The position numbers were made by a program, and so were the translations under genes. Shown here one piece after another: positions 26,295 through 35,404 of a stretch of 64,000 nucleotides of DNA. Source of the DNA: Luteipulveratus flavus (GTDB lineage Bacteria; Actinomycetota; Actinomycetes; Actinomycetales; Dermatophilaceae). Below the pieces are notes generated by a model. It made no database searches, had not been told where the DNA came from, and saw nothing but the letters and a program-made list of their open reading frames with translations. The DNA lies in the NCBI RefSeq assembly GCF_029080175.1, contig NZ_JARFJC010000045.1; one strand, 5' to 3'. Position 1 is the stretch's first letter. Each line of letters starts with the position of its first letter.

Positions 26295-27376
26295 GCGTCC
26301 ACCTCGACGGCTCGACCCGGCGCGGCGACTTCACGCTCGAGCTGGCTCTGGACGTGGAGCCGGGCGAGGTCGTGGCCGTCCTCGGACCGAACGGCAGCGG
26401 CAAGACCACGCTGGTCGACGTGCTGGCCGGCCTCACCGGCCTGACCGAAGGCGCGCTGTCCGGTCCCGGTGGGGGCGCCGGGGACGCGGCAGGTGCGGTC
26501 GGGTGGGACGCGCCGGCGTCCCGGACCTGGGTGGCGCCGCAGCAGCGCAGGGTCGGGCTGGTGCTCGCGGATCCGCTCCTCTTCCCGCACCTGAGCGTGC
26601 GGGACAACGTCGCCTTCGGGCCACGGTCGCGCGGCGCCGGGAGGGCCGCGGGACGCCGTACGGCGGACGCCGAGCTCGCGACGGTGGGGCTGGCCGACCG
26701 GGCGGGCGCGCGACCGTCGACGCTGTCGACCGGACAGGCGCAGCGCGTCGCGCTCGCACGCGCGCTGGCGGGCGAGCCCCGCCTGCTGCTGCTGGACGAG
26801 CCGCTCTCCGCGCTCGACGCCGAGACCCGGGCCACGACGCGAGCGACGCTGGCGGCGAGGCTGCGGACGTTCGAGGGCTGCACGGTGCTCGTGACGCACG
26901 ACCCGCTGGACGCCCTCACCATCGCCGACCGGCTGGTGTTCCTCGACGCCGGACGGGTCGTGCAGGTCGGGACCCCGCACGAGGTCGTCTCCCGGCCGCG
27001 CAACCCGTACGTCGCACGGGTCGTGGGACTCAACCTGTGGCGCGCGACGGCGGACGCGACCGGCGTCGTACGGCTCGACGGTGGTGCTGCTGTGCAGGTC
27101 GCCGAGCCCCCTGACGCCGCCGACGTCTGGGTGACGGTACGACCCTCGGCGGTGGCACTGTGGCCGCAGGAGCCGCACGGCTCGCCCCGCAACGGCTGGC
27201 GCCTGACCGTGGTCGCGGTCGAGCTGGCCGGCCAGTCGGCGCGCGTGTCGCTCACGGGTCGGATCGACCTGGTCGCCGAGGTGACGGCCGCCTCGGTGGC
27301 CGAGCTCTCCCTGCACCCCGGCACCGAGGTGTGGGCAACGGTGAAAGCAACGGAGGTCAGCACGTATGCAGCATGA
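26291..27376 (+). CDS. modC: Molybdate ABC transporter ATPase
   Basis: This 361-residue protein has Walker A GPNGSGKT, a degenerate signature LSTGQAQR, Walker B LLLLDEPLSALD and H-loop VTHDP. The C-terminal part (about residues 240-361) is a TOBE/MopI-like oxyanion-binding regulatory domain, seen as NGWRLTVVAVELAGQSARVSL. Such domains gate transport by intracellular molybdate. The last codons overlap the start of the next gene by 11 bases, which ties that gene to the same transcript. Confidence 0.92.
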   Translation: MSVHLDGSTRRGDFTLELALDVEPGEVVAVLGPNGSGKTTLVDVLAGLTGLTEGALSGPGGGAGDAAGAVGWDAPASRTWVAPQQRRVGLVLADPLLFPHLSVRDNVAFGPRSRGAGRAAGRRTADAELATVGLADRAGARPSTLSTGQAQRVALARALAGEPRLLLLDEPLSALDAETRATTRATLAARLRTFEGCTVLVTHDPLDALTIADRLVFLDAGRVVQVGTPHEVVSRPRNPYVARVVGLNLWRATADATGVVRLDGGAAVQVAEPPDAADVWVTVRPSAVALWPQEPHGSPRNGWRLTVVAVELAGQSARVSLTGRIDLVAEVTAASVAELSLHPGTEVWATVKATEVSTYAA

Positions 27377-28637
27377 GCAGGTCTTCACGCACGGCGCGCC
27401 GCAGCTGAAGTTCGGCGCCGGGGCAAGCGACGAGATCGGGTACGACCTCAGCGTGACGGGCGCCCGGACCGTCCTGGTGGTCACCGATCCTGGTGTCGCC
27501 GCGACCGGCGGTCCGCAGCGGGTGGCTGACCAGATGGCCCAGTTCGGTGTGGTGGCAACCGTATTCGACGGTAGCCATGTCGAGCCGACCGACGAGAGCC
27601 TGGCCGCTGCAGTGGCGTGGGCTCGCGAGAACGGGCCGTTCGACGCGTTCGTGGCGGTCGGCGGCGGGTCGAGCATCGACACGGCCAAGGCGATCAACCT
27701 GCTGACCAGCAACGACGGCGAGCTGCTGGACTACGTCAACGCTCCGGTCGGCGGCGGCCGCGCGCCCGAGCGCCCGCTCAAGCCGCTCGTCGCCGTACCC
27801 ACCACGACTGGCACCGGCTCGGAGAGCACCACCATCTGCGTCCTCGACGTGCTGTCGCAGAAGGTCAAGACCGGCATCTCGCACGCGCGGCTCCGGCCGA
27901 CGTCAGCGGTGATCGACCCCGAGCTCACGCTCACCCAGCCGCCCGGAGTGACCGCGGCTGCCGGCATGGACATCCTGTGCCACGCGCTGGAGAGCTACAC
28001 GGCTCGCCCGTACACCTCCTACGACCGCAAGCAGCCGCACGAGCGGGTGCCGTACTGCGGGTCCAACCCGATCGCGGACATGTGGTCGGAGAAGGCGCTG
28101 GAGCTGCTGGCCGGCTCGTTCCGGCGCGCGGTCCGGGACGGAGACGACCGCGCGGCGCGCACCGACATGGCGATGGCGGCGACGTTCGCCGGTATGGGGT
28201 TCGGGAACGCCGGGGTCCACGTGCCGCACGCGAACGCGTACCCGATCGCGGGGCAGGTCAAGGGTTTTCGGCCCGAGGGGTACCCGCAGGACGAGCCGAT
28301 GGTGCCCCACGGCATGGCCGTCGCGCTGACGGCACCGGAGGCGTTCCGCTTCACCTACGAGGCGGCACCGGAGCGGCACCTGAGGGTCGCGCAGATCCTG
28401 GACCGCGACGCCCCCGCGACCGACGAGCCTGCCGACCAGCTGCCGTCGGTGCTGGTCGCCCTGATGCGCGAGATCGGCATCCCGGCGGGCATCGGTGCGG
28501 TCGGGTACGACGAGTCCGACGTCCCGTCGCTGGTGGACGGGACGATGAAGCAGCAGCGCCTGCTCGCGACCGCTCCCCGCCCGGTCACCGAGGACGACGT
28601 CGCCGCGATCCTCACCCGCTCGATCCACCTCTGGTAG
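27366..28637 (+). CDS. Iron-containing alcohol dehydrogenase, hydroxyacid-oxoacid transhydrogenase-like
   Basis: This 423-residue group III dehydrogenase has VGGGSSIDTAKAINLL for NAD and the metal-binding Asp/His set seen in GMDILCHALESY and GNAGVHVPHANAYP. Overall length, the YCGSNPIADMWSEKALELL segment and the C-terminal TGRSPRPVTEDD-like region fit ADHFE1-type hydroxyacid-oxoacid transhydrogenases, which interconvert 4-hydroxybutyrate and 2-oxoglutarate. It starts inside modC, so it is translated with the molybdate importer; the link may be transcriptional only, since this enzyme needs iron and no molybdenum. A paired hairpin repeat follows. Confidence 0.85.
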   Translation: MQHEQVFTHGAPQLKFGAGASDEIGYDLSVTGARTVLVVTDPGVAATGGPQRVADQMAQFGVVATVFDGSHVEPTDESLAAAVAWARENGPFDAFVAVGGGSSIDTAKAINLLTSNDGELLDYVNAPVGGGRAPERPLKPLVAVPTTTGTGSESTTICVLDVLSQKVKTGISHARLRPTSAVIDPELTLTQPPGVTAAAGMDILCHALESYTARPYTSYDRKQPHERVPYCGSNPIADMWSEKALELLAGSFRRAVRDGDDRAARTDMAMAATFAGMGFGNAGVHVPHANAYPIAGQVKGFRPEGYPQDEPMVPHGMAVALTAPEAFRFTYEAAPERHLRVAQILDRDAPATDEPADQLPSVLVALMREIGIPAGIGAVGYDESDVPSLVDGTMKQQRLLATAPRPVTEDDVAAILTRSIHLW

Positions 28638-28647
28638 CCGCCACTCA

Positions 28648-28767
28648 CGGCAAAAACTGGCGAACCGCACACGCATACCTGTGCCACCGGCCAACCTTTG
28701 CCGCACCCCGCGGCAGAAGCTGGCGAACCGCACACGCATACCTGTGCCACCGGCCAGGTTTTGCCGG
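28648..28767. repeat. Paired hairpin repeat, copy 2 of 3 (two units)
   Basis: Units lie at 28648-28703 and 28711-28767. Both begin CGGCARAAnCTGG, hold the core GCATACCTGTGCC and end TTTGCCG. The site is between the convergent dehydrogenase and nanE genes. Confidence 0.85.
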
Positions 28768-28785
28768 AGGGGTGGGGGGCGCGGG

Positions 28786-29463
28786 TCAGGGGTGGCGGAG
28801 GGCGTCGACGAACCAGCCGGTGATCGAGGCGGGGTGCGTGATCGCCGTACCCACGACCACGGCGTACGCACCCGCCTCGAGCGCACGGGCGGCGTCGGCG
28901 GGCGTGTGCACCCGGCCCTCGCAGATCACCGGCACCTCGACCGCCCGAGCCAGCCGCTCCACCAGGCCGAGGTCGGGACCGGAGGTCTTGACCGTGTACG
29001 GCGTGTACCCGGCGAGCGTCGTACCCACCAGGTCGGCACCCGCGCCCGCGGCGGCGACGCCCTCCTCGAGGGTCGAGCAGTCGGCCATCACGAGGGCGTC
29101 GGTCCGCTCGTGCAGGGTCGCGATCGTCTCGGCGACGGTCAGGCCGTCCGGGCGGTCCCGGGTCGTGCCGTCGAGGGCGACGACCTCGACGCCGGTGTGA
29201 GCGACCGCGACCGCGTGGGCGAGGGTCGGGGTGATGCGTACCGGCGCATCGCCGTCCTTCCACAGCCCGATCACCGGCACGTCCACGGCCATGCGGATCG
29301 ACGCGAGGTCCTCCAGACCCTGCGCACGGATGGCCGCGGCGCCCCCGGCGACCGCGGCCTGCGCGACCTGGGTCATCGTCCGGGGATCACGCATCGGCTC
29401 CCCCGGGTACGCCTGGCAGGACACGATCAGCCGGCCGCGCAGGCCGGCGAGGACGTCAGCCAT
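28786..29463 (-). CDS. nanE: N-acetylmannosamine-6-phosphate 2-epimerase
   Basis: This 225-residue TIM barrel converts ManNAc-6-phosphate to GlcNAc-6-phosphate. Family motifs are plain: LIVSCQAYPGEPM with the substrate-binding segment, AAIRAQGLEDL, VIGLWKDG with the catalytic Lys, ALDGTTRDRP, MADCSTLEEG and the C-terminal CEGRVHTPADA. It overlaps the upstream kinase gene by 8 bases and is the last gene of the amino-sugar operon. Confidence 0.93.
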   Translation of the reverse strand: MADVLAGLRGRLIVSCQAYPGEPMRDPRTMTQVAQAAVAGGAAAIRAQGLEDLASIRMAVDVPVIGLWKDGDAPVRITPTLAHAVAVAHTGVEVVALDGTTRDRPDGLTVAETIATLHERTDALVMADCSTLEEGVAAAGAGADLVGTTLAGYTPYTVKTSGPDLGLVERLARAVEVPVICEGRVHTPADAARALEAGAYAVVVGTAITHPASITGWFVDALRHP

Positions 29464-30400
29464 CGAGGCTCCTCCAGGCGAGGCGGGCGGCCCCGACGAG
29501 AGCCGCGTCGGCACCGAGCGAGCTCGGCACCACGGCGACGTCCCGGGTCGCCGGCAGCAGCTCGCGTCGCAGCGCTTCGAGCATGGGCTGCCACCACACG
29601 TCGCCCGCGGCCACCACTCCACCGCCGAGGACCACCATGTCGGGGTCGAGGAGGTTGACCGCACCGCCGACGACGGAGCCGAGCGCGTGCGCACCGCGCA
29701 GCAGCTCGTCACGCGCGGGGCCGGGACCCTCGAGCGCCCGCCGTACGACGTCCTGGAGCCGGTCGAAGGGCGCTCCGGTACGGCGGGTGACGGCACGGCA
29801 GATCGCCGGCCCCGCCGCGATCGCCTCCAGGTGCCCCTCGCCGCCGCAGACGCACCGCAGGCCCGAGGCGTCCGGGGCGGGCACGTGCCCCAGGTGGCCG
29901 GCGGCGTTTCGGGCGCCGTGCCGCACCCACCCGCGGTGCACCCACGACGCACCGACGCCGGTGCCGACCGCGACGTACAGCACCTGGTCGACCCCCTTGG
30001 CGGCGCCCCGCCACACCTCGCCGAGCGCGTGGGCGTGCACGTCGTTGTCCACGGTGGTGGGCAGGCCGGTGGCCCGCCGCAGCTCAGCGGCCACGGGGGT
30101 ACCCGCCCAGCCCTTCAGCACGTCGGTGGACGAGACGACGACGCCGGCCCGGCTGTCGATGACGCCCGCGGCCCCCACGCCGACCGCGAGCGGCTCGGCG
30201 CCGGTCACGCGGATCACCTCGTTGATGCGTTCGACGACGTTGTGCAGCAATGCTTTCCGCCCGTCCGGTCCGGGAGTGCCGGACTCGGAGCGCGCCAGCA
30301 CGACTCCGGTGTCGTCGATGACGGCGGCGCAGGTCTTCGTACCGCCGATGTCGACACCGACGACGGTGCGCGGCAGGGCGCGCGTGGGCGCACCCGTCAT
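29456..30400 (-). CDS. nanK: ROK-family kinase, probable N-acetylmannosamine kinase
   Basis: This 314-residue ROK protein has the ATP-binding VVGVDIGGTKTCAAVID, catalytic Asp in TVDNDVHAHALGE, VGTGVGASWV and the zinc motif GH...CVCGGEGHLE (the last Cys of the usual cluster is His here). Placement between a nanE and a DapA/NanA-family gene points to ManNAc phosphorylation; glucokinase activity is the alternative. The ATG overlaps the stop of the upstream lyase gene by 4 bases. Confidence 0.85.
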   Translation of the reverse strand: MTGAPTRALPRTVVGVDIGGTKTCAAVIDDTGVVLARSESGTPGPDGRKALLHNVVERINEVIRVTGAEPLAVGVGAAGVIDSRAGVVVSSTDVLKGWAGTPVAAELRRATGLPTTVDNDVHAHALGEVWRGAAKGVDQVLYVAVGTGVGASWVHRGWVRHGARNAAGHLGHVPAPDASGLRCVCGGEGHLEAIAAGPAICRAVTRRTGAPFDRLQDVVRRALEGPGPARDELLRGAHALGSVVGGAVNLLDPDMVVLGGGVVAAGDVWWQPMLEALRRELLPATRDVAVVPSSLGADAALVGAARLAWRSLDG

Positions 30401-31341
30401 GCGTGGACCGTGAGGCCGGCCAGGTCGAGCTGCATTCGTACGCGGGCGATCTCGTCGTCGTCGTACGCACGCATCGGCAAGGAGACCGTCGGGGAGTCGA
30501 TCACTCCGAGCAGGTGCAGGGCGGTCTTGAAAGCGCCCACCCCGCGCGTCGCCCCCGCCGTGGTCGCCGGATCCGCGGCGTCGACGATGCGGAAGAGCCG
30601 CACCAGCCGCTCCTGCTCCTTGCGGGCGGTGGCCCAGTCACCCTCGGCGCACGCCCGGTGGAGGCGGACGTAGCCGTCCGGGTCGACGTTGCCGAGCCCC
30701 GGTACGGCACCGTCGGCACCAGCGAGCAGCATCCCGTCGACGACCACCTCGTGGCCGGTCAAGGCCGAGAACCCCTGCACGCCGGCGTCTTCCAGAGCCA
30801 GCAACAGCTGCCGGAACGCGACGTCGTCGCCGCTGGAGTCCTTCACTCCGGCGAGCAGGCCGTCCTGGGCCAGGCTCAGCAGCAGGTCGTTGCTCAGCTT
30901 CCGCCCGACACACACCGGGATGTCGTACGCGAGCACGGGCAGATGAGTCCCGGCGGCGACGGCGGTCAGGTGACGGCGGATCTCGTGCGGCCCCGCGATG
31001 GCGTAGAACGGCGCGGTCACCACGACGGCGTCGGCACCGAGACGCTCGCACGCCCGTACGCGCTCCATGACCCTCGGCGTCGTCGGCTCGATCGCGCCGG
31101 CGACCACGGGCACCGCGCCGGCCGTCGCGCCGACGACGACGTCGATCGCAACGTCGCGCTGTGCGTCGGTGAGGAAGACCGTCTCCCCCGAGCTGCCCAG
31201 CACGAAGAGGCCGTCGACCCCCGCCGCCAGCTGCCGGTGGACCAGCCGCTCCAGCGATCCGCGGTCGACCTCACCGGCGGGCGAGAGGGGGGTGACCACC
31301 GGCGGGATCACACCCGAGAAGGTGGCGGTCGTCGTGCTCAC
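30397..31341 (-). CDS. DapA/NanA-family aldolase, probable N-acetylneuraminate lyase-like
   Basis: This 314-residue class I aldolase has GSSGETVFL, the catalytic Tyr in LAYDIPV and the Schiff-base Lys in GVKDSSGD. In this setting, with NanE and a ROK kinase, it may cleave sialic acid to ManNAc and pyruvate. The exact sequence is, however, of the general dihydrodipicolinate synthase-like type, so another 2-keto-3-deoxy sugar acid is possible. It is coupled to both neighbours by 4-base overlaps. Confidence 0.8.
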   Translation of the reverse strand: MSTTTATFSGVIPPVVTPLSPAGEVDRGSLERLVHRQLAAGVDGLFVLGSSGETVFLTDAQRDVAIDVVVGATAGAVPVVAGAIEPTTPRVMERVRACERLGADAVVVTAPFYAIAGPHEIRRHLTAVAAGTHLPVLAYDIPVCVGRKLSNDLLLSLAQDGLLAGVKDSSGDDVAFRQLLLALEDAGVQGFSALTGHEVVVDGMLLAGADGAVPGLGNVDPDGYVRLHRACAEGDWATARKEQERLVRLFRIVDAADPATTAGATRGVGAFKTALHLLGVIDSPTVSLPMRAYDDDEIARVRMQLDLAGLTVHA

Positions 31342-32390
31342 AGAGTCTCCTTGACGTCGTCGGTGATGGCTCGCGCGTCGCGCGCCTGGGCGGCCAGGTC
31401 ACGAGCACTCGTGCCGGCGGGAATCGCGTGATGGCAACGCAGCTCATGCCCGGTACCGACGCTCTCCGGCTCGGGCATCGCCGCGGCGCAGGTGTCGTCG
31501 GCACGCCAGCAGCGCGTCCGGAACGGGCACCCGCTCGGTGGGGCCGTCGCGGACGGCACCGGCCCGACGAGTGGGATCGGCTCGATCGGGTCGAGCAGGC
31601 CCGGCGTCGCCGAGAACAGCGCCCGCGTGTAGGGGTGGCGCCCGTCGTCCGGCAGCGCGGACGCGGGGGTCTGCTCGACGATGCGGCCGAGGTACATCGT
31701 CACGACCCGGTCGCTGATGCGGCGGACCGTCTGGATGTCGTGCGAGACGAACACCATCGCCAGGTCGAGCTCGGTCTTGAGGTCGAGGAGCAGGTTGAGG
31801 ATCTGGGCCCGCACCGACACGTCGAGCGCACTCGTCGGCTCGTCCGCCACGATCACCGAGGGGCTGAGCGCGAGTGCCCGTGCGATGGACACCCGCTGGC
31901 GCTGACCGCCGGACAGCTGACCCGGCAGGGCCTGAGCCAGCGACGACGGGAGGCCGACGAGGTCCATCAGCTCGCGGACCCGGTCCGCTCGCCGCCCGGA
32001 CCTCCAGCGGTGGACGTCCAGCGGGTCGCGGATGACCTGGTCGACCGGCATCCGGCGGTTCAGGGAGCCGGACGGGTCCTGGAAGATCATGCCGACGCCC
32101 TGGCCGACCGTACGGCGCCGCTCGGCTCCCGACATCGACCACACGTCGGTGCCGCCGAACAGGACCTGCCCGCTGGTCGGCTGCTGCAGCCCGACGAGCG
32201 CCTTGGCGAGCGTGGACTTGCCGCAGCCGGACTCGCCGACGACGCCGACGGTCTCGCCCGCGCGGATCTGCAGGTCCGCGCCGGTGAGGGCGTACACCTT
32301 GGTGCGGTCGAGCAGTCCGCCGCCGCGTGCCCGGTGGACGACGTGCAGGTCCTTCGTCTCCAGCACGGGCCGGATCTGGTCGTCGTTCAC
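31338..32390 (-). CDS. Dpp/Opp-type ABC transporter ATPase (DppF-like)
   Basis: This 350-residue ATPase has Walker A GESGCGKS, signature LSGGQRQR and Walker B VIVADEPTSALD. Its C-terminal oligopeptide/dipeptide extension has the cysteine cluster CPFRTRCWRADDTC that may bind Fe-S or zinc. It is the second ATPase of the importer; the first is fused to a permease in the adjacent gene. 4-base overlaps occur on both sides. Confidence 0.92.
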   Translation of the reverse strand: MNDDQIRPVLETKDLHVVHRARGGGLLDRTKVYALTGADLQIRAGETVGVVGESGCGKSTLAKALVGLQQPTSGQVLFGGTDVWSMSGAERRRTVGQGVGMIFQDPSGSLNRRMPVDQVIRDPLDVHRWRSGRRADRVRELMDLVGLPSSLAQALPGQLSGGQRQRVSIARALALSPSVIVADEPTSALDVSVRAQILNLLLDLKTELDLAMVFVSHDIQTVRRISDRVVTMYLGRIVEQTPASALPDDGRHPYTRALFSATPGLLDPIEPIPLVGPVPSATAPPSGCPFRTRCWRADDTCAAAMPEPESVGTGHELRCHHAIPAGTSARDLAAQARDARAITDDVKETL

Positions 32391-34420
32391 GAGCGGGCCT
32401 CCTGCGCGTCGACGGTCTGTGGTCCGGCGTGCTGAGCGGCCGGTGCCGCATCACCGAGCGGGTCGTCCGCCGGGTGGTGGCAGGCCGCGACGTGGCGGGA
32501 CGGCTCGCCGACGAGCGCCGGGACCTCGTCCAGGCAGACCTGGGTCGCCATCGGGCAGCGGTCGGCGAACCGGCAGCCCTTCGGGAAGTCGGCCGGTGAC
32601 GGCACGACGCCCCTGATCTGGGTGAGTCGCTCGGCACCGGCCTCCAGGGACAGCACCGAGCCGAGCAGGCCGCGTGCGTAGTGGTGGCGCGGCTCGGCGA
32701 CGACCTGGAAGGTGACGCCTGCCTCGACGATGCGGCCGCCGTACATCACGTCGACCCGGTCGCACACGTCACTCACCAGGGCGAGGTCATGGCTGACCAG
32801 GATCAGCGCGAAGCCGAGCTCGGCCCGCAGCCGCAGCAGCAGCTGGACGACCTGTGCCTGCACGGTCACGTCGAGCGCGGTGGTGGGCTCGTCGGCGATG
32901 ATCATCCGCGGGTCGCGGGACAGCGCCATGGCGATGACGACGCGCTGACGCTGGCCGCCCGACAGCTCGTGCGGGTACGACGACAGGGTCCGCCTCGGGT
33001 CGAGCCCGACGAGCTCCATCAGCTCCTCTGCGCTGCGGGTACCACCGCGTCGAAGGACCTGAGCGAGCTGCGACTTCACCGTCATCGCGGGGTTCAGTGC
33101 AGAGAGGGCGTCCTGGTAGATCATCGCGATCTCCTTGCCCATCAACGCCCGTCGACGCTTGGTCGACATACCGACGAGCTGCTCGCCGGCGAACTCCATC
33201 GATCCGGTGACGCGAGCACCGGCCGGCTCGAGGCCCATGATCGCCAGTGACGTGAGGGACTTGCCGGAACCGGACTCACCGACCAGGCCGAGCACCTCGC
33301 CGGGGCGGACGTCCAGGTCGACGCCGTCGACGATGTCGACGCCCTCGTGCCGGCCGGGGAAGGAGATGTGCAGGTCGCGCACGGTGAGGATCGGGTCGCC
33401 GACCGGCAGCGGACGGGCGTCCGCGCGCAGCCGCTGCGCCGCGACCCGCAGGCCGGGCAGTGCCACCGGCGCGCGCTCGGCGGACTCCTCGGCGACCGCC
33501 GTGGCCGTCTCGGGAGTACGCCGGGCGACGGCTCGACGCGCGGCCGGCGCGGCCCACGCGTCCGAGATGCCTTCCGACACGACGTTGAGCGCGAGGACGG
33601 TCAGGAGGATCAGCAGACCGGGGAAGAACGTCGCCCACCACGAGCCGGACTGCAGGATCTCCTTGCCGTACGCGATGACCGAGCCCCACGAGGACTCCGC
33701 GGCCTGCCCCGGCAGGCCGCCGCCGATGAACGACAGCGACGCCTCGAAGATGATCGCGTCGGCGACCATGACCGTCGCGAACACCATGACCGGTGCCGCG
33801 CAGTTGCGCAGCACGTGCCGACGCAGGATGTGCAGGCGGCGAGCGCCGATGACGTGCTCCGCGGCGACGTAGTCCTCGCCGTACTGCGCGAGGACGTTGG
33901 CCCGGACCACCCGGGCGATCGACGGTGCGAACACGAAGCCGATCGCGAGGATCAGGACCAGCAGGCTGTCCTTGCCGTACGCGACGATCAGGACCGCGGA
34001 AAGGGCGATGGCCGGGAACGCCATCACGACGTCCAGCAGCCGCATGACGACCTCGTCGACGACCTTGTGGCTGGTGGCGGCGAGCGCGCCGAGCACCGTA
34101 CCGACGGCGAGCGCGATACCGGCCGCGCCGAAGCCGACGACCAGCGACCGGCGCGTACCCGCGATCAGGCGGGAGAGGATGTCGCGCCCGGAGCGGTCGA
34201 CGCCGAACCAGAAGTCGCCGCCGGGGCCGGTGCCGACCGGTGCGAGGTTGGTCCGCGTCGGGTCGTGCGGCGTGAGCCACGGGCTGAGCAGACCGACGAG
34301 CACGAGCAGCGCGACGAAGATCAGCGCGACCCTGGCCGGCCAGCCGAAACGCATCAGGCTGAACGACTTCCACGGTGCGGCGGAGAGCCGCTGGGTGAGC
34401 TGGGGACGGTAGGCGGTCAT
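32387..34420 (-). CDS. Fused Dpp-type permease (DppC-like) and ATPase (DppD-like)
   Basis: This 677-residue fusion begins with a DppC-like permease (about residues 1-290): first membrane segment after FGWPARVALIFVALLVLVG, then FGVDRSGRDILSRLIAGTR and the EAA-type loop AAEHVIGARRLHILRRHVLRN. After a linker of about 50 residues comes a full ATPase: Walker A GESGSGKS, LSGGQRQR, IIADEPTTALD and the cysteine-bearing C-terminal CRFADRCPMATQVC. Such fusions fix the stoichiometry of the complex. It is part of the seven-gene amino-sugar operon. Confidence 0.92.
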   Translation of the reverse strand: MTAYRPQLTQRLSAAPWKSFSLMRFGWPARVALIFVALLVLVGLLSPWLTPHDPTRTNLAPVGTGPGGDFWFGVDRSGRDILSRLIAGTRRSLVVGFGAAGIALAVGTVLGALAATSHKVVDEVVMRLLDVVMAFPAIALSAVLIVAYGKDSLLVLILAIGFVFAPSIARVVRANVLAQYGEDYVAAEHVIGARRLHILRRHVLRNCAAPVMVFATVMVADAIIFEASLSFIGGGLPGQAAESSWGSVIAYGKEILQSGSWWATFFPGLLILLTVLALNVVSEGISDAWAAPAARRAVARRTPETATAVAEESAERAPVALPGLRVAAQRLRADARPLPVGDPILTVRDLHISFPGRHEGVDIVDGVDLDVRPGEVLGLVGESGSGKSLTSLAIMGLEPAGARVTGSMEFAGEQLVGMSTKRRRALMGKEIAMIYQDALSALNPAMTVKSQLAQVLRRGGTRSAEELMELVGLDPRRTLSSYPHELSGGQRQRVVIAMALSRDPRMIIADEPTTALDVTVQAQVVQLLLRLRAELGFALILVSHDLALVSDVCDRVDVMYGGRIVEAGVTFQVVAEPRHHYARGLLGSVLSLEAGAERLTQIRGVVPSPADFPKGCRFADRCPMATQVCLDEVPALVGEPSRHVAACHHPADDPLGDAAPAAQHAGPQTVDAQEARS

Positions 34421-35376
34421 CAGTGGCCTCCTCGCAGCCGCGGGTTGGCGATCAGGTACAGGACGTCGACCACGAGGTTCACGACCACGAAGCAGGCTGC
34501 GATGACGAGGATGGTCCCCTGGGCGAGCGCGGTGTCGTTGGTCTGCACGGCCTGCATGACGAGTGTTCCCATGCCGGGCATCTGGAAGATCGCCTCGATG
34601 ATGATCGTGCCGCCGATCAGGTAGCCGACCCGCAGGCCGAGCACCGTGAGCGGGTTGACCAGCGCGTTGCGCAGGACGTTGCGCCCCACCACGACGCGCG
34701 GCGGCAGGCCGGAGCCGTACGCCGTCCGCACGTAGTCCTTGTCCAGCTCCTCGACCATCGCCGTGCGGACGATGCGCGCGAGCGAGCAGCCGACGGGTAC
34801 GGCCAGCGCGATCGCGGGCATGGCCATCGACTTCAGGAAGCCGGTGAAGGAGTCGGCGGGGTTGGTGTAGCCGGCGTTCGGGAGCCAGCCCCAGCTGATC
34901 GACAGCTGCTGGATCAGCAGCAGCGCCAACCAGAACGACGGGATGGAGATGCCGGCCATGGACACCACCCGGATCAGCTGGTCCGGCCAGCGGTCCCGGA
35001 ACAGGGCCGCGGTGATGCCGAGGACCAGCGCGATGACCAGGGCGAGCGCGACGCCGATGAGGGTCAGCTGCAACGTGAGCGGGAGTGCTTCGCCCACGAG
35101 TCCGCTGACGGACTTGTCGAGCGAGATCGTGGTGCCCAGGTCCCCGGTCACGGCGTCCTTCACGAACGTCACGAACTGGACCGGGGCGGGCTTGTCCAGC
35201 CCGTGCTCGTGCTCGAACTGCTGGATCTGCGCGCTGGAGGCGTTGTCACCCAGCGCCGCGACGGCCGAGTTGACCGGCGACAGGCGCATGATGACGAACA
35301 CGAACAGGGCGATGCCGAGCAGCAGCGGGATCAGCGTGAGCAGTCGCCGGACGACCATGCCGAGGACCTGGAGCAC
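34420..35376 (-). CDS. Dpp/Opp-type ABC transporter permease (DppB-like)
   Basis: This 318-residue protein has six membrane segments, the N-terminal RRLLTLIPLLLGIALFVFV anchor, the EAA loop DYVRTAYGSGLPPRVVVGRN and PGMGTLV near the end. The GTG start is chosen because a GGAGG ribosome site ends 4 bases before it. It lies 28 bases after the binding-protein gene. The stop overlaps the next ATG by one base. Confidence 0.92.
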   Translation of the reverse strand: MLQVLGMVVRRLLTLIPLLLGIALFVFVIMRLSPVNSAVAALGDNASSAQIQQFEHEHGLDKPAPVQFVTFVKDAVTGDLGTTISLDKSVSGLVGEALPLTLQLTLIGVALALVIALVLGITAALFRDRWPDQLIRVVSMAGISIPSFWLALLLIQQLSISWGWLPNAGYTNPADSFTGFLKSMAMPAIALAVPVGCSLARIVRTAMVEELDKDYVRTAYGSGLPPRVVVGRNVLRNALVNPLTVLGLRVGYLIGGTIIIEAIFQMPGMGTLVMQAVQTNDTALAQGTILVIAACFVVVNLVVDVLYLIANPRLRGGH

Positions 35377-35404
35377 ACGACCTCCTTCGGGTGGACGACC
35401 TGGA

